This document shows, piece after piece, positions 12,087 to 23,239 of a stretch of 64,000 nucleotides of DNA. The first letter of the stretch is position 1. Each line of letters starts with the position of its first letter. Position numbers and translations under genes: made by a program. The notes under the pieces are model-generated. The model worked only from the letters and a program-made list of their open reading frames with translations, searched no databases and had not been told where the DNA came from. The stretch spans positions 608,194,209-608,258,208 of the forward strand of contig NC_081413.1 in NCBI RefSeq assembly GCF_030272615.1, given 5' to 3'. This DNA is from Cryptomeria japonica (taxonomy: Eukaryota; Streptophyta; Pinopsida; Cupressales; Cupressaceae).

Positions 12087-13281
12087 TCACATTAGTACTC
12101 TCAATGATTTTCTGTAACCTTTTATTATAACATCTGTATGCCTTGCTTTCATATGAATAACTAATAAACATTCCTTCATCACTTCTAGGATCAAATTTGC
12201 CAATATAATCATCTCTTCTAATTTAACATTTTCTTCCAAAAATTCTAAATTACTTAAGAGTAGGAATATGACCAAACCATAGTTCATAAGGGGTCTTACT
12301 GGTTTCACTTTTGATGTGAACTCTGTTGAAAGTATAAACTGTTGTATTCAGTGCTTCTCTCCAGTACACATGAGGTAGATTTGCTTCCATTAACATGGTT
12401 CTTGTTGCATCCAGAATAATTTTGTTCTTCCTTTCCACAACTCCATTCTGCAGGGGTGTCTAGGGTGCTGATAGCTGTCTTTTGATTCCATTCACTTCAC
12501 ACAATGCAATAAATTCCCTAGATGTAAATTCTCCTCCTTGATCTGATCTCAAACATTTGATTTTCTTGTTGGTTTCATTTTCTACCATTTCCTTGTATAT
12601 CTTGAATCTTCCAAAAGCTTATGATTTCTCCCTGAGAAAAGTAACCCAACACATTCTAGAATAATCATCAATTATTAGCATAAAGTATCTATCACCTTGT
12701 AGACTTCTTGTTCTTGCTGGACCACACAAATTAGTATGAATTAAATCAAGAGTGTTATTGGACTTCACAGTAATACTCTTAAATGATGTTCTAACTTGCT
12801 TTCCCATTTGACATTCCTTACATACCGGATTATGAGGTTTCACAATCTTAGGTAGATCCCTTACTGCCTTAGTTGAACTGATCTTTACAATGCAATCAAA
12901 ATTCACATGACAGAGTCTTTTATGCCATAACCAACTTTCATCAATATGTGCAACCAAACATGTGTTATCACTAGTATTCAAGTGAAAGATATTACCTTTA
13001 GTCCGATTACCGGTTGCAATCTCCAATCCAGTTCTATTTATGATTTTGCATTTTCCATTCTTGAATTTTAATTGAACTCCGTTTTCAACTAATTGACCAA
13101 CACTTAAAAGAATATGCTTTAAACCTTCTACATAATAAACATTTTTAGTATTGTGCTTACCATCCAAAGATATAATGTCGTTTCCTTTGATTAAACAAGC
13201 TTTATCATTTCGAAACCTTACTAGACCTCCATGAATTTCCTAAAAAGATAAGAATTTTCTTTTATCACTAGTCATATGATG
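12087..13281 (-). pseudogene. pol: Copia integrase, multiple stops
   Basis: In frame with Gag. It shows the zinc-binding W-H-K-R-L-C-H-V-N ... C-K-E-C-Q-M-G-K pair, then the core. At the first catalytic position it reads H-T-N-L-C-G-P, where the family has H-T-D. The next elements are IIDDYSR, LRSDQGGEF and P-L-Q-N-G-V-V-E-R-K-N with the last Glu present. Stops occur near 12616 (after REKS), in S-A-P-stop-T-P (conserved Gln), after P-T-L-K at 12249 and after GRKC. The Asp-to-Asn change would itself abolish strand transfer. Confidence 0.9.
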
Positions 13282-14418
13282 CTAGCATCCACGATCTATA
13301 ATCCATTCATCCTTTTCTTCAATTTTTTCTGCCAGTGCTTGCTCTATCGGTTTGACAATAGGTGTCGGTGTATCTTCTTTTATTGCAATAAAATCCCACC
13401 AGCTATCTATCGGATCTTCATCTGTAACACCTTCATCTGCATAGTAACATGACTTATCTCTATTTTTCTTGAATCTATATCTCTGATATTCAGGGTTAGG
13501 CTTATATGATCTTTTTGCTTCCTCCCTTAGTCTTGCATGTCTATCAGGACATCTAGATGCTATATGACCAACTTTATTAGAATTAAAACATTTGAAAGGT
13601 GCTTTACCTTCATACTTACTCCCTGCTGGACCTTTAGGCATCTTCCTTGCAAATAGTGCTTCAAGTTCTTCAAGTTCCTCATTTTCTCTCCCCATATCTT
13701 CAAGTTCTTTTGCATAAAGTGCTTTCCAATCATTTTTGTCAAATTATGATGATTTTGATGCTGATGATGATGCTTTGAAAGCTAAATCAGTCTTCATAGT
13801 AGCAACACGACCAATTTGTTCAAGCTCAAATGCCAAAAGTTTTCCAACCAAAGTATCTCTAGAAACTGAAGTATTAGGCATTGTTCTCATTTCATTAATA
13901 GTAGTTACTTTCATTTTGTAGGTCGGTGGCAATGCTCTCAAAACTTTAGATATAATTTCATCTTCCCTTAAGGATCCTCCACAACATTGTATTCCTAAAA
14001 CAATTTCATTAACTCTTTCCATAAATGTAGAAATTCTTTCATCTTCTTCCATTTTTAAATTTTCATACATGAACCGGTAACATTCCAGTTTTGCAATCTT
14101 GACAGTGGTATCTCCTTCATTCAATGTTTCTAGTTTATCCCAAATAGATTTAGCAGTAGATTGGTCTGATAATCCCATGATTTGTTGATCTAATAATGCG
14201 CTTAAAAGTGCTTCTCTTGCTTTGCAATCATTGTCCATGTCCTTAGCCAATGTTGGTGGATGAGGTTGATTTGGAATAGGAGAAACATAGCCATTCTTTG
14301 CAACATCCCATATATCTCTTCCAATGCAGTTCAAATGTGTTTCCATTCTAATCTTCCATATACCATAGTTAGTTCCATCAAGCTTCGGACTGTCCTTCCT
14401 GAAAATATTTGTTGCCAT
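13282..14418 (-). pseudogene. gag: Copia Gag and start of protease
   Basis: ATG at 14418 follows the primer site by 44 bp. The N-terminus K-L-D-G-T-N-Y-G-I-W-K-I-R-M-E is the DUF4219/UBN2-type Gag of plant copia elements. A TAA lies at 13743-13741, after which the same frame continues. The zinc knuckle reads CFNSNKVGHIASRC, so the second Cys is Ser. The protease active site is D-R-G-C (13296-13285) followed by a stop, where the family has D-S-G-C. Both changes are inactivating. Gag packages the RNA, and the protease would mature the polyprotein. Confidence 0.9.
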
Positions 14419-14461
14419 AGGATCTCCTCAAGTTGTTAAGCTTCTGCAAAAAGAGAACTTA

Positions 14462-14473
14462 GCTCTGATACCA
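14462..14473 (-). other. Copia primer-binding site
   Basis: Reads TGGTATCAGAGC on the minus strand, 2 nt inside the 5' LTR end at 14476. Complementary to initiator-Met tRNA. Confidence 0.9.
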
Positions 14474-14475
14474 AT

Positions 14476-15555
14476 TGTTAGGTCTCAGGAAGGACAACTG
14501 AGAGGGGGGGGGTGAATCAGTTGTCAACCAGTTTTTAATAAATTATAATCTGAATGCAAGTTATTCCAATTTAAACTTAATGTTGGTAAAACAGATTAAC
14601 AATTATAGCAGTACCAATATAACTTAATGCATGAAACAGAAAGAGAAACAACATCCACAACACATAACACAAATATTTTGAAGTGGAAAACCGGTAAGGG
14701 AAAAACCATGATGGGAAACCTTACCCACAATCAGATGATACTACTACAGATAGTATGTGTATACAAATGGGGTCTGCACATGCAGAAAGGCCAACCGCCT
14801 AGAGCTCACTGCTCAATTATAAAATAGGAGTCACATTGACTACACAATTGGATGGTTAAATCCAATGATAATGTACTACTCAAAATAGCATCTTCAATGT
14901 TGGATTCAGTATCGGTTAAGCTCTGAACATGAGTGTCATAACACCTTCATAACATTCCTTCAACCTTCAAATAATGTTTGCGTGATTCACACAAAGATCT
15001 GCTTATTTTCGCTCTTCAATATTCAAACACATTCATCATGATGATCTTCAATAAGATCTTACAATCATATGTACAAAACCTAAGACCAAATGTATAGGTC
15101 GTCTCACTAAAGATATTACAATTAAATTAATTACAAATAAGTCTTGATGCGATACAATATGTCAGCTCAATACATTTGCCACAATATCCAATCAATAAAC
15201 AATCTCCATAGTGTGTCGTGTTGATCTGGGGTACCGGTCCATAACCTAGACCTATCTGTCAGTAAAGGAAAATTTGTTAACCCAATTAGACCAATAAGAA
15301 AAACACCAAAACCAAACTTCCAATCCCTATCTTTGATGTAACCAAATGATCTCCAGATGATAACAAGTCAGCATTGTTGTCGGTGAATCATATAACCTGC
15401 TAGTGAACACATACCGATGAACCATATAACTAGTTCAACAGTAAACCAATATAACCATAGTACCAAAACAACAATGTAGACCTCCAAGAAGATAAGTGTT
15501 GACATCAATGACAAAACCAATGCAAGACATGACGAAGTCATCCATAATACCAACA
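14476..15555 (-). repeat. Copia 5' LTR
   Basis: 1080 bp. In plus-strand reading it opens TGTTAGGTCTCAGGAAGG and closes ATACCAACA. A run of nine G at about 14503-14511 corresponds to the U5 poly-C tract. Short indels distinguish it from the 3' LTR. Confidence 0.92.
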
Positions 15556-15946
15556 GAAGAGGCTTACCAATATGCCCTAAAGGCAAAAGAGAAGTTAAAC
15601 AAAAGACATGAGCAGAGACAAAGAGGTAGGGGTGGAAGGTTTACCAGAGGAAGATTTCAAGGAGGAAGAGGATATACCAGAGGAAGAGGAACCATTATAG
15701 ATCAAACCAAGGACAAAGAAGTGAGCAAATAAGGTAATTCATAGTGGAAGGATGATAGAAATTTCTACTGGAGGAGAGAACCGAATGGTTATCGAAATGA
15801 GAACTTTGGAAGGCAAGAGGAGGAAATTCAGAGGAACCTGCTTTAAGTGTGCAGGAGAAGGACATTGTGCATTTGAGTGTAAGAAGAGAGAAAATACCAG
15901 AAGAGCATCAGTGGTGGAAGAAAACCCCATCGAATCAGACAATTAA
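15556..15946 (+). pseudogene. gag: G1 Gag C-terminus with zinc knuckle
   Basis: Reading resumes after the copia insertion with an Arg/Gly-rich nucleocapsid stretch (RGRGGRFTRGRFQGGRGYTR, from about 15625). A TAA at 15730 and a frame change near 15815 follow. In the new frame the knuckle reads C-F-K-C-A-G-E-G-H-C-A-F-E-C (about 15838-15879), a complete CCHC set that would bind element RNA. Then K-K-R-E-N-T-R-R. Continuity with 8214-8802 is shown by the shared GAAGA duplication and matching sense. Confidence 0.85.
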
Positions 15947-16560
15947 TCGAAAGATGGAAAACTATTGATGATGAGGGGAGATTTGTGTCATACTGGAGGC
16001 GATGAAGAGCCCTTGCAAAGGAAGAATTTATTTAAGACCATATGTAAGGTATCTGGTAAGTGTTGTAAAGTTGTTATTGATAGTGGTAGTTCGGATAATC
16101 TTGTTTTAGAAGAGATGGTGAATAAGTTGAAATTGGAGAGATTGAAACACCCTAAGCCTTATCAGATAGCATGGATTCAGGATGAACATAAGTTGTTAGT
16201 AAGTGAATAATGTTTGGGGAAATTGAAAATTGGGAATTATCATGATGAAGTCTTGTGTGACATTATGCCTATGGATATTTGTCATCTTTTGTTTGGTAGA
16301 CCTTTCCAGTCTAATAGGTAGGCAGTACATCATAGGAGGAAGAATACATACACTATTGTGGCCAATGGGATGAAGCAAACTTTGCTGCCTTTGGAGGAAC
16401 CTTTGGAGAATGAAGTTTGTACAAATGCTAGAATCTATTTAATAGATGGAAGGAAATTCATGGATGGACTAAGACATGCAAATGTGTGTTTTGCCTTAAT
16501 TCCTAAGAAGACTGAGAGACCGGAACCAAAAGGAGAACACCTGGAAGAAATAAAATATTT
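15947..16560 (+). pseudogene. pol: G1 aspartic protease and linker
   Basis: In the same frame as the zinc knuckle. KVVIDSGSSDNLV (about 16068-16106) is an intact retropepsin D-S-G active site. The flap and C-terminal part follow: YHDEVLCDIMPMDICHLLFG and R-P-F-Q. Stops occur at 15944, 16208 and 16319. The linker to RT (G-M-K-Q-T-L-L-P-L) is open from 16358. The enzyme would cut the Gag-Pol precursor. Confidence 0.88.
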
Positions 16561-17362
16561 GCTGACAGAATATGAGGACATCATTTCAGATAATGTATCT
16601 GATGGATTGTTACCTGTGAGAAGTATTAGTCATTGCATGGACTTGGTTCCCGAAGCTAGTTTGCCTAACAAAGTTGCACACTGGTTGACACCGGCAGAAA
16701 ATGAAGAATTGTCTAGACAAGTGCAAGAACTATTGAAGAAATATTTGATCAAGGAAAGTCTGAGCCCTTGTGTAGTACCAACAATATTAGCACCTAAGAA
16801 GAATGGAGAGTGGAAAATGTGTACCAATTCAAGAGTAATAAACAAGTTCACAATGAAATATTGGTTTCCTTAGACTAGGATAGATGACATAATGGACTAT
16901 TTGAGTGGAGAAAAATACTTTACAAAGATAGATTTGAAGAGTGGATATCATCAGATTAGGATCAGAGAAGGTGACGAGGAAGACAACATTAAAGACAAAT
17001 TAAGGACTGTATGAATGGTTGGTGATGCCTATTGGATTGACTAATGAGCCGAGTACTTTCATGAGGCTGATGAATGAGGTATTGAAGAAATTCTTGGGTA
17101 AGTTTGTTATTGTGTACTTGGATGACATTCTGATTTTCAGTAAGACAAGAGAGGAACATTTGTTTAAGACAAGTTTTGTAGAGATTGAGAGAAGAGAAGT
17201 TGTTGATCAATATCAAGAAGTGTACTTTCATGAAGGATGAGTTAGTATATTTAGGATTTATGATATTCGTGGATGGTTTGAAGATGGACCCTAAGAAAGT
17301 GAAAGCTATTGTTGAATGGCCTACACCGGAAAGCATTGGAGAGGTAAAGATCATTTCATGGA
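16561..17362 (+). pseudogene. pol: G1 reverse transcriptase, frameshifted
   Basis: RT blocks in order: P-C-V-V-P-T-I-L-A-P-K-K-N-G-E-W-K-M-C, Y-W-F-P then TAG (16871), [13 protein letters not shown], a frameshift near 16975, [18 protein letters not shown], and the catalytic YLDD at about 17116-17127 (intact). A second frameshift follows near 17185 before L-G-F-M-I-F-V-D-G. The domain order and the F-S-K-T-R-E-E-H motif are typical of Ty3/gypsy chromoviruses. Three frames are used, so the gene is broken. Confidence 0.92.
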
Positions 17363-17935
17363 TTGGCTAATTTTTACCGAAAGTTTATCAAAAATTTTAG
17401 TTTAGTTTGTAACCCTATGACTGAGACCATGAGAAGAGATCAAAAAGAATTTAATTGGACCACCAGAGAAAACAATTTTTTTAAATTGTTGAAGCATAAA
17501 GTGACTGAGCAGCCTGTGTTAGCTTTACCATATTTCAATAAAGTATTTCAAGTGGATTGTGATGCAAGTGGAACAACAATAGGAGAAGTATTGAGTCAAG
17601 AAGGAAGAGAAGCAACCTATTTCAGTGAGAAATTGAATAATGTTTAGAGGAGATATTCAGTGAATGATCATGAATTTCATGACATAGTTCAAGCCTTGAA
17701 GAAGTGGAGACATTACTTGTTTCTTAAGGATTTTGTGTTGTATACAGATCATCAAGATTTGCAATATTTGAACAGTCAGAGTAAGTTGAATCAAAGACAT
17801 ATGAGATGGGTAGAATTCTTGCAGAGTTACACCTTTGTGTTGAAGCATACAAGTGGGAAATCTAACAAAGTTGTTGATGCATTGAGTAGGAGAAGGAATT
17901 TGTTGACAAAGATGAGAGTGACAATATTAGGATTT
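17363..17935 (+). pseudogene. pol: G1 RNase H domain
   Basis: F-Y-R-K-F-I-K-N-F-S opens the RT-RNase H connection. VDCDASGTTIGEVLSQEG carries the first catalytic Asp region. A TAG at 17645 interrupts N-N-V/R-R-Y-S, and T-D-H-Q-D-L-Q-Y-L and VDALSRR close the domain. Apart from the TAG it stays in one frame from 17363 to 18154. The S-Q-S-K-L-N-Q-R-H-M-R-W-V-E-F-L-Q wording recalls the Reina/Galadriel group of chromoviruses, but a tree would be needed to place it. Confidence 0.9.
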
Positions 17936-18049
17936 GAAGATTTGAAGACCTTGTATGATGAAGACCCATATTTTGCAGAATCTTGGAAAGAATGTAGAAA
18001 ACCGGTTATGGTAGGTAGAAGCAAATGGTTGGATTACTTCATTCAAGAT

Positions 18050-19021
18050 GTGATGTTATTCAGAGGAGTTCAGTTGTGCATACTTAAGAGTTCTATGAGG
18101 GATAATCTGATAAAGGAGAAACACAGTGGGGGTTTAGCTGGTCTTTGGCATTGACAAAAAAGTAGCATTGGTGAGTGAGCAGTACCTTTGGCCCCAGATT
18201 CATAAGGATTTTAAGAGATATGTGCAAAGTTGTAGAGTTTGTCAAGTTGCAAAAGATAGTAGTCAGAATGTGGGATTGTATAAACCTTTGATAGTACCAG
18301 CAAGACCTTGGGAGGATATAAGCATGGATTTTGTACTTGGATTGCCTAAGACACCAAGATGGAATGATTCTATATTTGTGGTAGTGGATAGATTCTCGAA
18401 TATGACTCATTTCATACCTTGTAAGAAGACATCAGATGCATTGCATGTATTAGACCTATTTTTCAAAGAAGTGGTGAGATTGCATGGATTACCTAAGAGC
18501 ATAGTTTCAGACAGAGATACCAAGTTTGTTGGCTATTTTTGGAGCACACTTTGGAAGAAGATGAAGACATATTTGAAGTTCAAGTCTTCTTTTCATCCAC
18601 AGAATGATGGATAGAAAAAAGTTGTTAACCGGAGTTTGGGAAATTTGTTGAGATGTTTAGTGTGAGATAAAACCAAAAGTTGGGATTTGATCCTTGCACA
18701 AGCAAATTTGCCTATAACAATTCGGTGAATAGAAGTACCGGAAGAACACCTTTTGAGATTGTTATCAGAGTGCATCCTAGAGGGATATCAGAATTGAGAG
18801 ACATTAATAGTGAAGAACAAAGGAGTTCAGAACTAGAAGACTTTGCAGATCACATTGCAGCATTATATATTTAGGTTAAGAAACATTTGGAAGACATGAA
18901 CAACAAGTATAAGGAGAAGGAAGATGAGAAGATGAGACATAAGGAATTTGAAGTTGGTAATGAAGTGATGGTATATCTGAGAAAAGAGAGATTCCCAGTT
19001 CGAACTTATAATAAGTTGTAG
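18050..19021 (+). pseudogene. pol: G1 integrase, core broken
   Basis: The zinc-binding H...H...C-R-V-C-Q-V-A-K region spans about 18120-18255 with a frame change at 18154-18168. The catalytic core follows: SMDFVLGLPKTPRWNDSIFV, VSDRDTKF (both Asp present), and F-H-P-Q-N-D-G then TAG, then K-K-V-V-N-R. Where the family has D-G-Q-T-E, the catalytic Glu is now Lys. Another TGA (about 18664) and a frame change near 18690 precede A-Y-N-N-S-V-N-R-S-T-G-R-T-P-F-E. Stops at 18872 and 19018 stand where Gln is expected. Confidence 0.9.
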
Positions 19022-19280
19022 ATGAAGAAGTTTGGACCTTGTAGGATTTTGAAGAAGTTCAGTTCTGGAAATGCATATGAAGTGGAGTTATCGGATAGTC
19101 TAAGTATTTCACCTATATTCAACATTGCATATTTTCATGAGTACCATGAACCAAAATTTAGTAAGGACAATATTGGAGACTTGGAGAAACAGTTGCCGTA
19201 CAAGGAACCATATCAAATTGAAAAAAAATTGGACAGTGGGATTGGGTGTAGTACTCGGAAAAGTGAGTATAAGGAATATC
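19022..19280 (+). pseudogene. pol: G1 integrase C-terminus and first half of chromodomain
   Basis: F-G-P-C-R-I-L-K-K, N-A-Y-E-V-E-L and F-N-I-A-Y-F-H-E-Y are the GPY/F-type end of integrase. R-K-S-E-Y-K-E-Y-L then begins a chromodomain. Reading is cut after A-A-G-G-A-A-T-A-T-C (19271-19280) by insertion of element B; the remaining half is at 33958-34057. Chromodomains of such elements steer integration to marked chromatin, which is why this copy is called a chromovirus. Confidence 0.9.
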
Positions 19281-20243
19281 TGATAGACTTATAAAGCACT
19301 GAGAGGGGGGGGTGAATCAGGGACAACAAAAACAAAACCACTTTAAACACAGACCTGTAAAGACATTTAACTAGCTTGCTAAATATTATGCATGCAATCC
19401 AAAATGATATTAAAGCATCCACAATAAGTAAAACATCCACCATAACACAAGTAATTATACGTGGAAAACCCAACTGGGAAAACCACGGTGAGATGGGACT
19501 CACAAGTTAACTATCTATAGTAATAGGTAACTGACCGGTTAGGGTCTACAAAATGCTTTGCTAGGAGAGAATCATGTTAAAGATCCCAAAAGCCTTGTTA
19601 GGAGCTATACCCTGTTAAAGGTAGTACCCTGTTAGAAGTAACCTCAATAGAGGATTTCAAAACCCAAACTAATGAATCACCTTGTTAGAGGATTTGTACA
19701 AAAATCTTGTTAGAGCTTACCCTACTAGGGGATTTGACTGTTGTAGTGATTAAAAAACAATAGGTAGGGATGATCTAATAATAGCACATCTTGTTGGTAT
19801 AGATCCTCTTTAGCTCACTCAATACTGCACCATCAACTTACTTCTGTAATTCTCAACAACTCGAACTTATAACATCAACTATATCTTGCATCATCATCAT
19901 ACAAAAAATAGTTTAGCCCAATGTCATTATATAGACATTAGATTTCATGTCGGCTCATGAATCATATCACAATTTCCTAGGTGCAGTGTATCTGGACAAC
20001 CTAACATAACACATCATAGATTGCTGCCAAATCTATCGGTTGGGGATAACTCATCATGACCTATGATAACTCATCACACAATCAGTGAATACCGGTTGGA
20101 ACACCGACATCGGCTAAGAGTTAACCTCTTCCAACTCATAGGCCAGTTGTGCTCCATTTGCTTTTTTGATGATCTCCGTTGAATCTCCACGCTGGTGTCA
20201 TGCCATTCTTGCATATATCGATTGTCTACAAATACCGGTTAGA
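19281..20243 (-). repeat. B 3' LTR, distal part
   Basis: In plus-strand reading it opens TGATAGACTTATAAAGCACT and matches 32811-33770 nearly throughout. It ends in ACCGGTTAGA, the insertion point of A. Confidence 0.92.
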
Positions 20244-21385
20244 TGTTGGTTTGATGATGATTGTAATGGATGACTTCATGTGTTTCCATTGATGGCACAT
20301 GTATAAACACACATATGTTCACATTTCTATAGTCATCTTAGTTAAGACAAATCAATATTATTCCTAAAGTCCCTTGTATTGCAAAACCGGTATTATATGT
20401 ATAGTAAAGTCTAAATGGTTTAGAGGGTGTCTAACTGGTATATTTAGACAATCGGTATATGCAGGAATGGCTTGACACTAGCTTGGAGATTCAGCGCAGA
20501 CCATCAAAGAAGAAAATGGAGGACAATCAGTTTATGTGTTGAATGTGGCTAACTCTTAACCGGTATCGGTGTTCCAATTGTATTCATTGATTGTGTGGTG
20601 AGTTATCACCGGTCATGATGAGTTATCCCTAACCAATAGATTTGGCGGTAATATGTGATGAGTTATGTTAGATTGTCCAGATACACTGCACCTAGGAAAT
20701 TGTGATATGATTCCTAAGCCGACATGAAATCTAATGTCTATATAATGACATTATGATGAACTATTTTTTTCATGATGCAAGATAGAAGTGTTAAGTTGTT
20801 GAAGGCATCGCAGAGTATGTTAGTGATGCAGTTGGTGATATAGTTTTGAGTGAGAAGAAGAGGACCTATTCAAGCAAGTTGTGATACTTCTAGATCAAAC
20901 CACCTGTTGTTTTCTAATCACTACAACAGTCAAATCCCCTAACCAGGTAAGCTCTAACAAGCTTTATTGTAAAAATCCTCTAACAAGGTGATCCATTAGT
21001 TTGGATTCTGAAATCCTCTACCGAGGTTACTCCTAACAGGGTACTACCCTTAATAGGGTATAACTCCTAATAGGGCTTTGGGATATTTAACAGGATTCAC
21101 TCCTAGCATAGCACTTTTGTAGACCTTAACCGATTAGTTATCTATTACTGCAAATAGTTAACTTGTGAGTCCCATCTCACCGTGGTTTTTCCCAGTTGGG
21201 TTTTCCACATATAAACAATTGTGTTATGATGGATTTTTTACTTGTTGTAGATGCTTTAATATCATTTTAGATCGCATGCATAGTGTTTAGTAAATTTGTT
21301 AAATATCTCTACCTGTCAGTGTCTAAAATGGTATTGTTTTTGTTGTCACTAATTCACCCCCCTCTCAGTGGTTTATAAGTCTACA
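20244..21385 (+). repeat. A 5' LTR
   Basis: 1142 bp, TGTTGG...CTACA. It shares 'TCATGATGAGTTATCCCTAA' type blocks with the B LTR on the other strand. It has a 6-C run at 21357-21362 near the U5 end, expanded to 18 in the 3' LTR. Confidence 0.93.
20739..20745 (+). promoter_or_regulatory. TATA-like box in the A LTR
   Basis: TATATAA in the context GTCTATATAATGACA. The same sequence is kept at 26716-26722 in the A 3' LTR and, on the minus strand, at 33455-33461 in the B LTR, which supports a role as the LTR promoter. Confidence 0.55.
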
Positions 21386-21388
21386 AAT

Positions 21389-21400
21389 TGGTATCAGAGA
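21389..21400 (+). other. A primer-binding site
   Basis: TGGTATCAGAGA, 3 nt after the LTR; matches initiator-Met tRNA except for the last base. Confidence 0.85.
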
Positions 21401-21448
21401 AAAACTTCCTTAAGGCTTAATCTCTTTGAAGGAAACCCTAAAGCCACC

Positions 21449-22744
21449 ATGGGGGATATAAGCTACTTAGAGATGGATAGAGTGCCTGATGCTACCAAGG
21501 AAGAGCTTGAAACCCTAAGGGTCATATTTAAAGCTTCACAAGTCAAAAGGAGAGAGCTGACTGAACAACTATTGGAGATATCTGATAATAGTTCTTCAGA
21601 TGAGGCTAACATTGATGCATTAGTTGAAGAAGTTGAAAAACTGAATAGTAAAAAGCTAAATCTGAGAAGAGAGTTAAAAGTCCTAACTATCCGCATGAGC
21701 CAAGAGCTGGTAGAAAGAAGGGCAGCTGAAGACCTAATCAAAGAAAGAGATCATGAGATTGCTAAGATCAAACAAGAGAATGGAACTTTGCATGAGCATT
21801 GGCATGAAGAAAAAGAAGAGAAGGAGGCTTTGCAACTAGATCTTGAAATGGCAACATCTCTAAGAGAGACTCTTACAAAACACAATGAAGATCTTACTAG
21901 AGAGCTCACCGAGGCTAATGGAAAGATGGAAAATTTCAATAAGAGTTCTTCTATGCTAGATGAGCAGATCCAATCACAGAGGATAAAAGGTGATACATCT
22001 AGATTAGGTTTCAATACATCTGAGAAAGGAGAAACTTTTGATACAAAGAGCGACATAAAAAAAGGTAAAAATACTCCTAAGGCTAACAGGCCTACCTGTA
22101 AGAAAGTTTCTAAACATGTTTTCTTTGTTTGTCATAAACCTGGACATACTGCAAATATGTGTAGAAATAGACCCAATGAGAATACAGGCTATAATGCAAA
22201 TGCTAGGTATGTATCTAGGAGATTTTAAGGTTACTGTTTTACATGCAACATGTATGGACATAGATCAGTTGAATGCAAATATGGAGAAAACAATCTGGCA
22301 CCTTACATGAATCCAATACCTAATGGTGACTAGAGGAGAACCTATGAAAATCGAGGAAACATGAACTGGAAGAAACCCTATATCAACCAGTTTAGTCCAT
22401 TTGAAATGGAAAAGGTAACTAATGTTATTTGCACCATTTGTAACAATTATGGTCATGTGTCTGTGAACTGCAAAAGGAGAACTGGAAGAGGTAATGCATG
22501 ACCTTGGAGATCATCTAGAATGGCCTACTATCATTGTCATAAATTGGGAAACATGGCGAAGTTTTGTAGAACTAGAAAGAACAAACCGATTAATCATTTT
22601 GTAGATCAGAAGGGTAAGAAGAAGGTAAATGCCGAGAAAACCATAGAGGAGATGAACCGAATCTGGAAGAAGAAGAGTGAGGATAATCCTACAGAATAAC
22701 CTATTCCTTCACCTAGTGTGGAGAATCTCGCACCGCTGAATTAA
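21449..22744 (+). pseudogene. gag: A Gag: coiled coil plus four zinc knuckles
   Basis: The start is ATG 21449 in GCCACCATGG, a very good initiation context, and the B copy uses the same Met. Residues from about 10 to 190 are Glu/Lys/Leu-rich with heptad-like spacing and no capsid motif I recognise. The knuckles follow: F-F-V-C-H-K-P-G-H-T-A-N-M-C (first Cys lost), C-F-T-C-N-M-Y-G-H-R-S-V-E-C (intact), C-T-I-C-N-N-Y-G-H-V-S-V-N-C (intact), Y-Y-H-C-H-K-L-G-N-M-A-K-F-C (Cys and His lost). Stops at 22226, about 22330, 22498 and 22697 precede the terminal TAA at 22742, all in one frame. It would bind element RNA and form particles. Confidence 0.85.
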
Positions 22745-23239
22745 GCCTTTCAACAGACCTAATGGGAGGATAGCGATAAAACTACTTCCGGACCCCTTGA
22801 AGAATGTGTGGTAAGAGAGTTTGGATTTTGAGTTGTTTTGTGAGAAATCTTGATATATTTGTCTATCAGTTTTTTGAAAGATTGTCAACCGGTTATATAC
22901 CTGTCAGTATTGGAAGTATTGTTAAGTGGTATATTAGGGTTTGTTACCCTATTGGTCGAAGCAATTAATACAGTGGGTAAAGTTTATATAAGTGAGTTTT
23001 ACTATGTTATTTTTACCCTAATTGCATTCAAAAGAGAATTATTGAGCACTTGTAGAGAGAAAAGAGAATTGTTAGCTGATTATAGATGGATTTGTGTTGC
23101 AGATTGAAAGATTGAAGCCGATTCGAAGATTTGCAAAGGCGAAACTGGTGTACATTCAAGAGATCAACTGGAAACCTTGTTGGCGTGAAGGAATTAAGGT
23201 ATTCTTTTGTTAATCTCTCTCAAATCGAGTTTATCTAGA
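22745..23239 (+). other. A spacer between gag and ORF-X
   Basis: About 495 bp without an ORF worth noting. It contains a pyrimidine-poor GTTGCAG (about 23096-23102) and a TTAAGGTATTC (about 23195-23204) some 40 nt before the ORF-X ATG. The latter is also present in B and, changed, in C. Confidence 0.6.

Larger units (their letters stand above)
8803..15555 (-). mobile_element. SIRE-like Ty1/copia element, minus strand
   Basis: LTRs at 8803-9913 (3' LTR) and 14476-15555 (5' LTR) end in T(A/G)TTAGGTC and CCAACA when read on the plus strand. A perfect duplication GAAGA flanks the element (8798-8802, 15556-15560). The internal region on the minus strand encodes Gag, protease, integrase, reverse transcriptase and RNase H in the copia order (integrase before RT). 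The polyprotein runs in one frame from 14418 to about 10860 except for roughly 14 in-frame stops, then shifts. The RT/RNase H wording resembles the SIRE/Maximus lineage, as does the 3' region with repeated polypurine tracts. It inserted into G1 gag. Confidence 0.93.

Noticed and set aside
12087-12308. 73-aa ORF in a second frame of the copia integrase
   Set aside because: The integrase frame on the same strand continues with family motifs; this is a shadow frame.
21463-22056. Antisense Ser-rich ORFs over A Gag (and the same over B Gag)
   Set aside because: Mirror the coiled-coil heptads. The sense frame has the zinc knuckles and initiation context.
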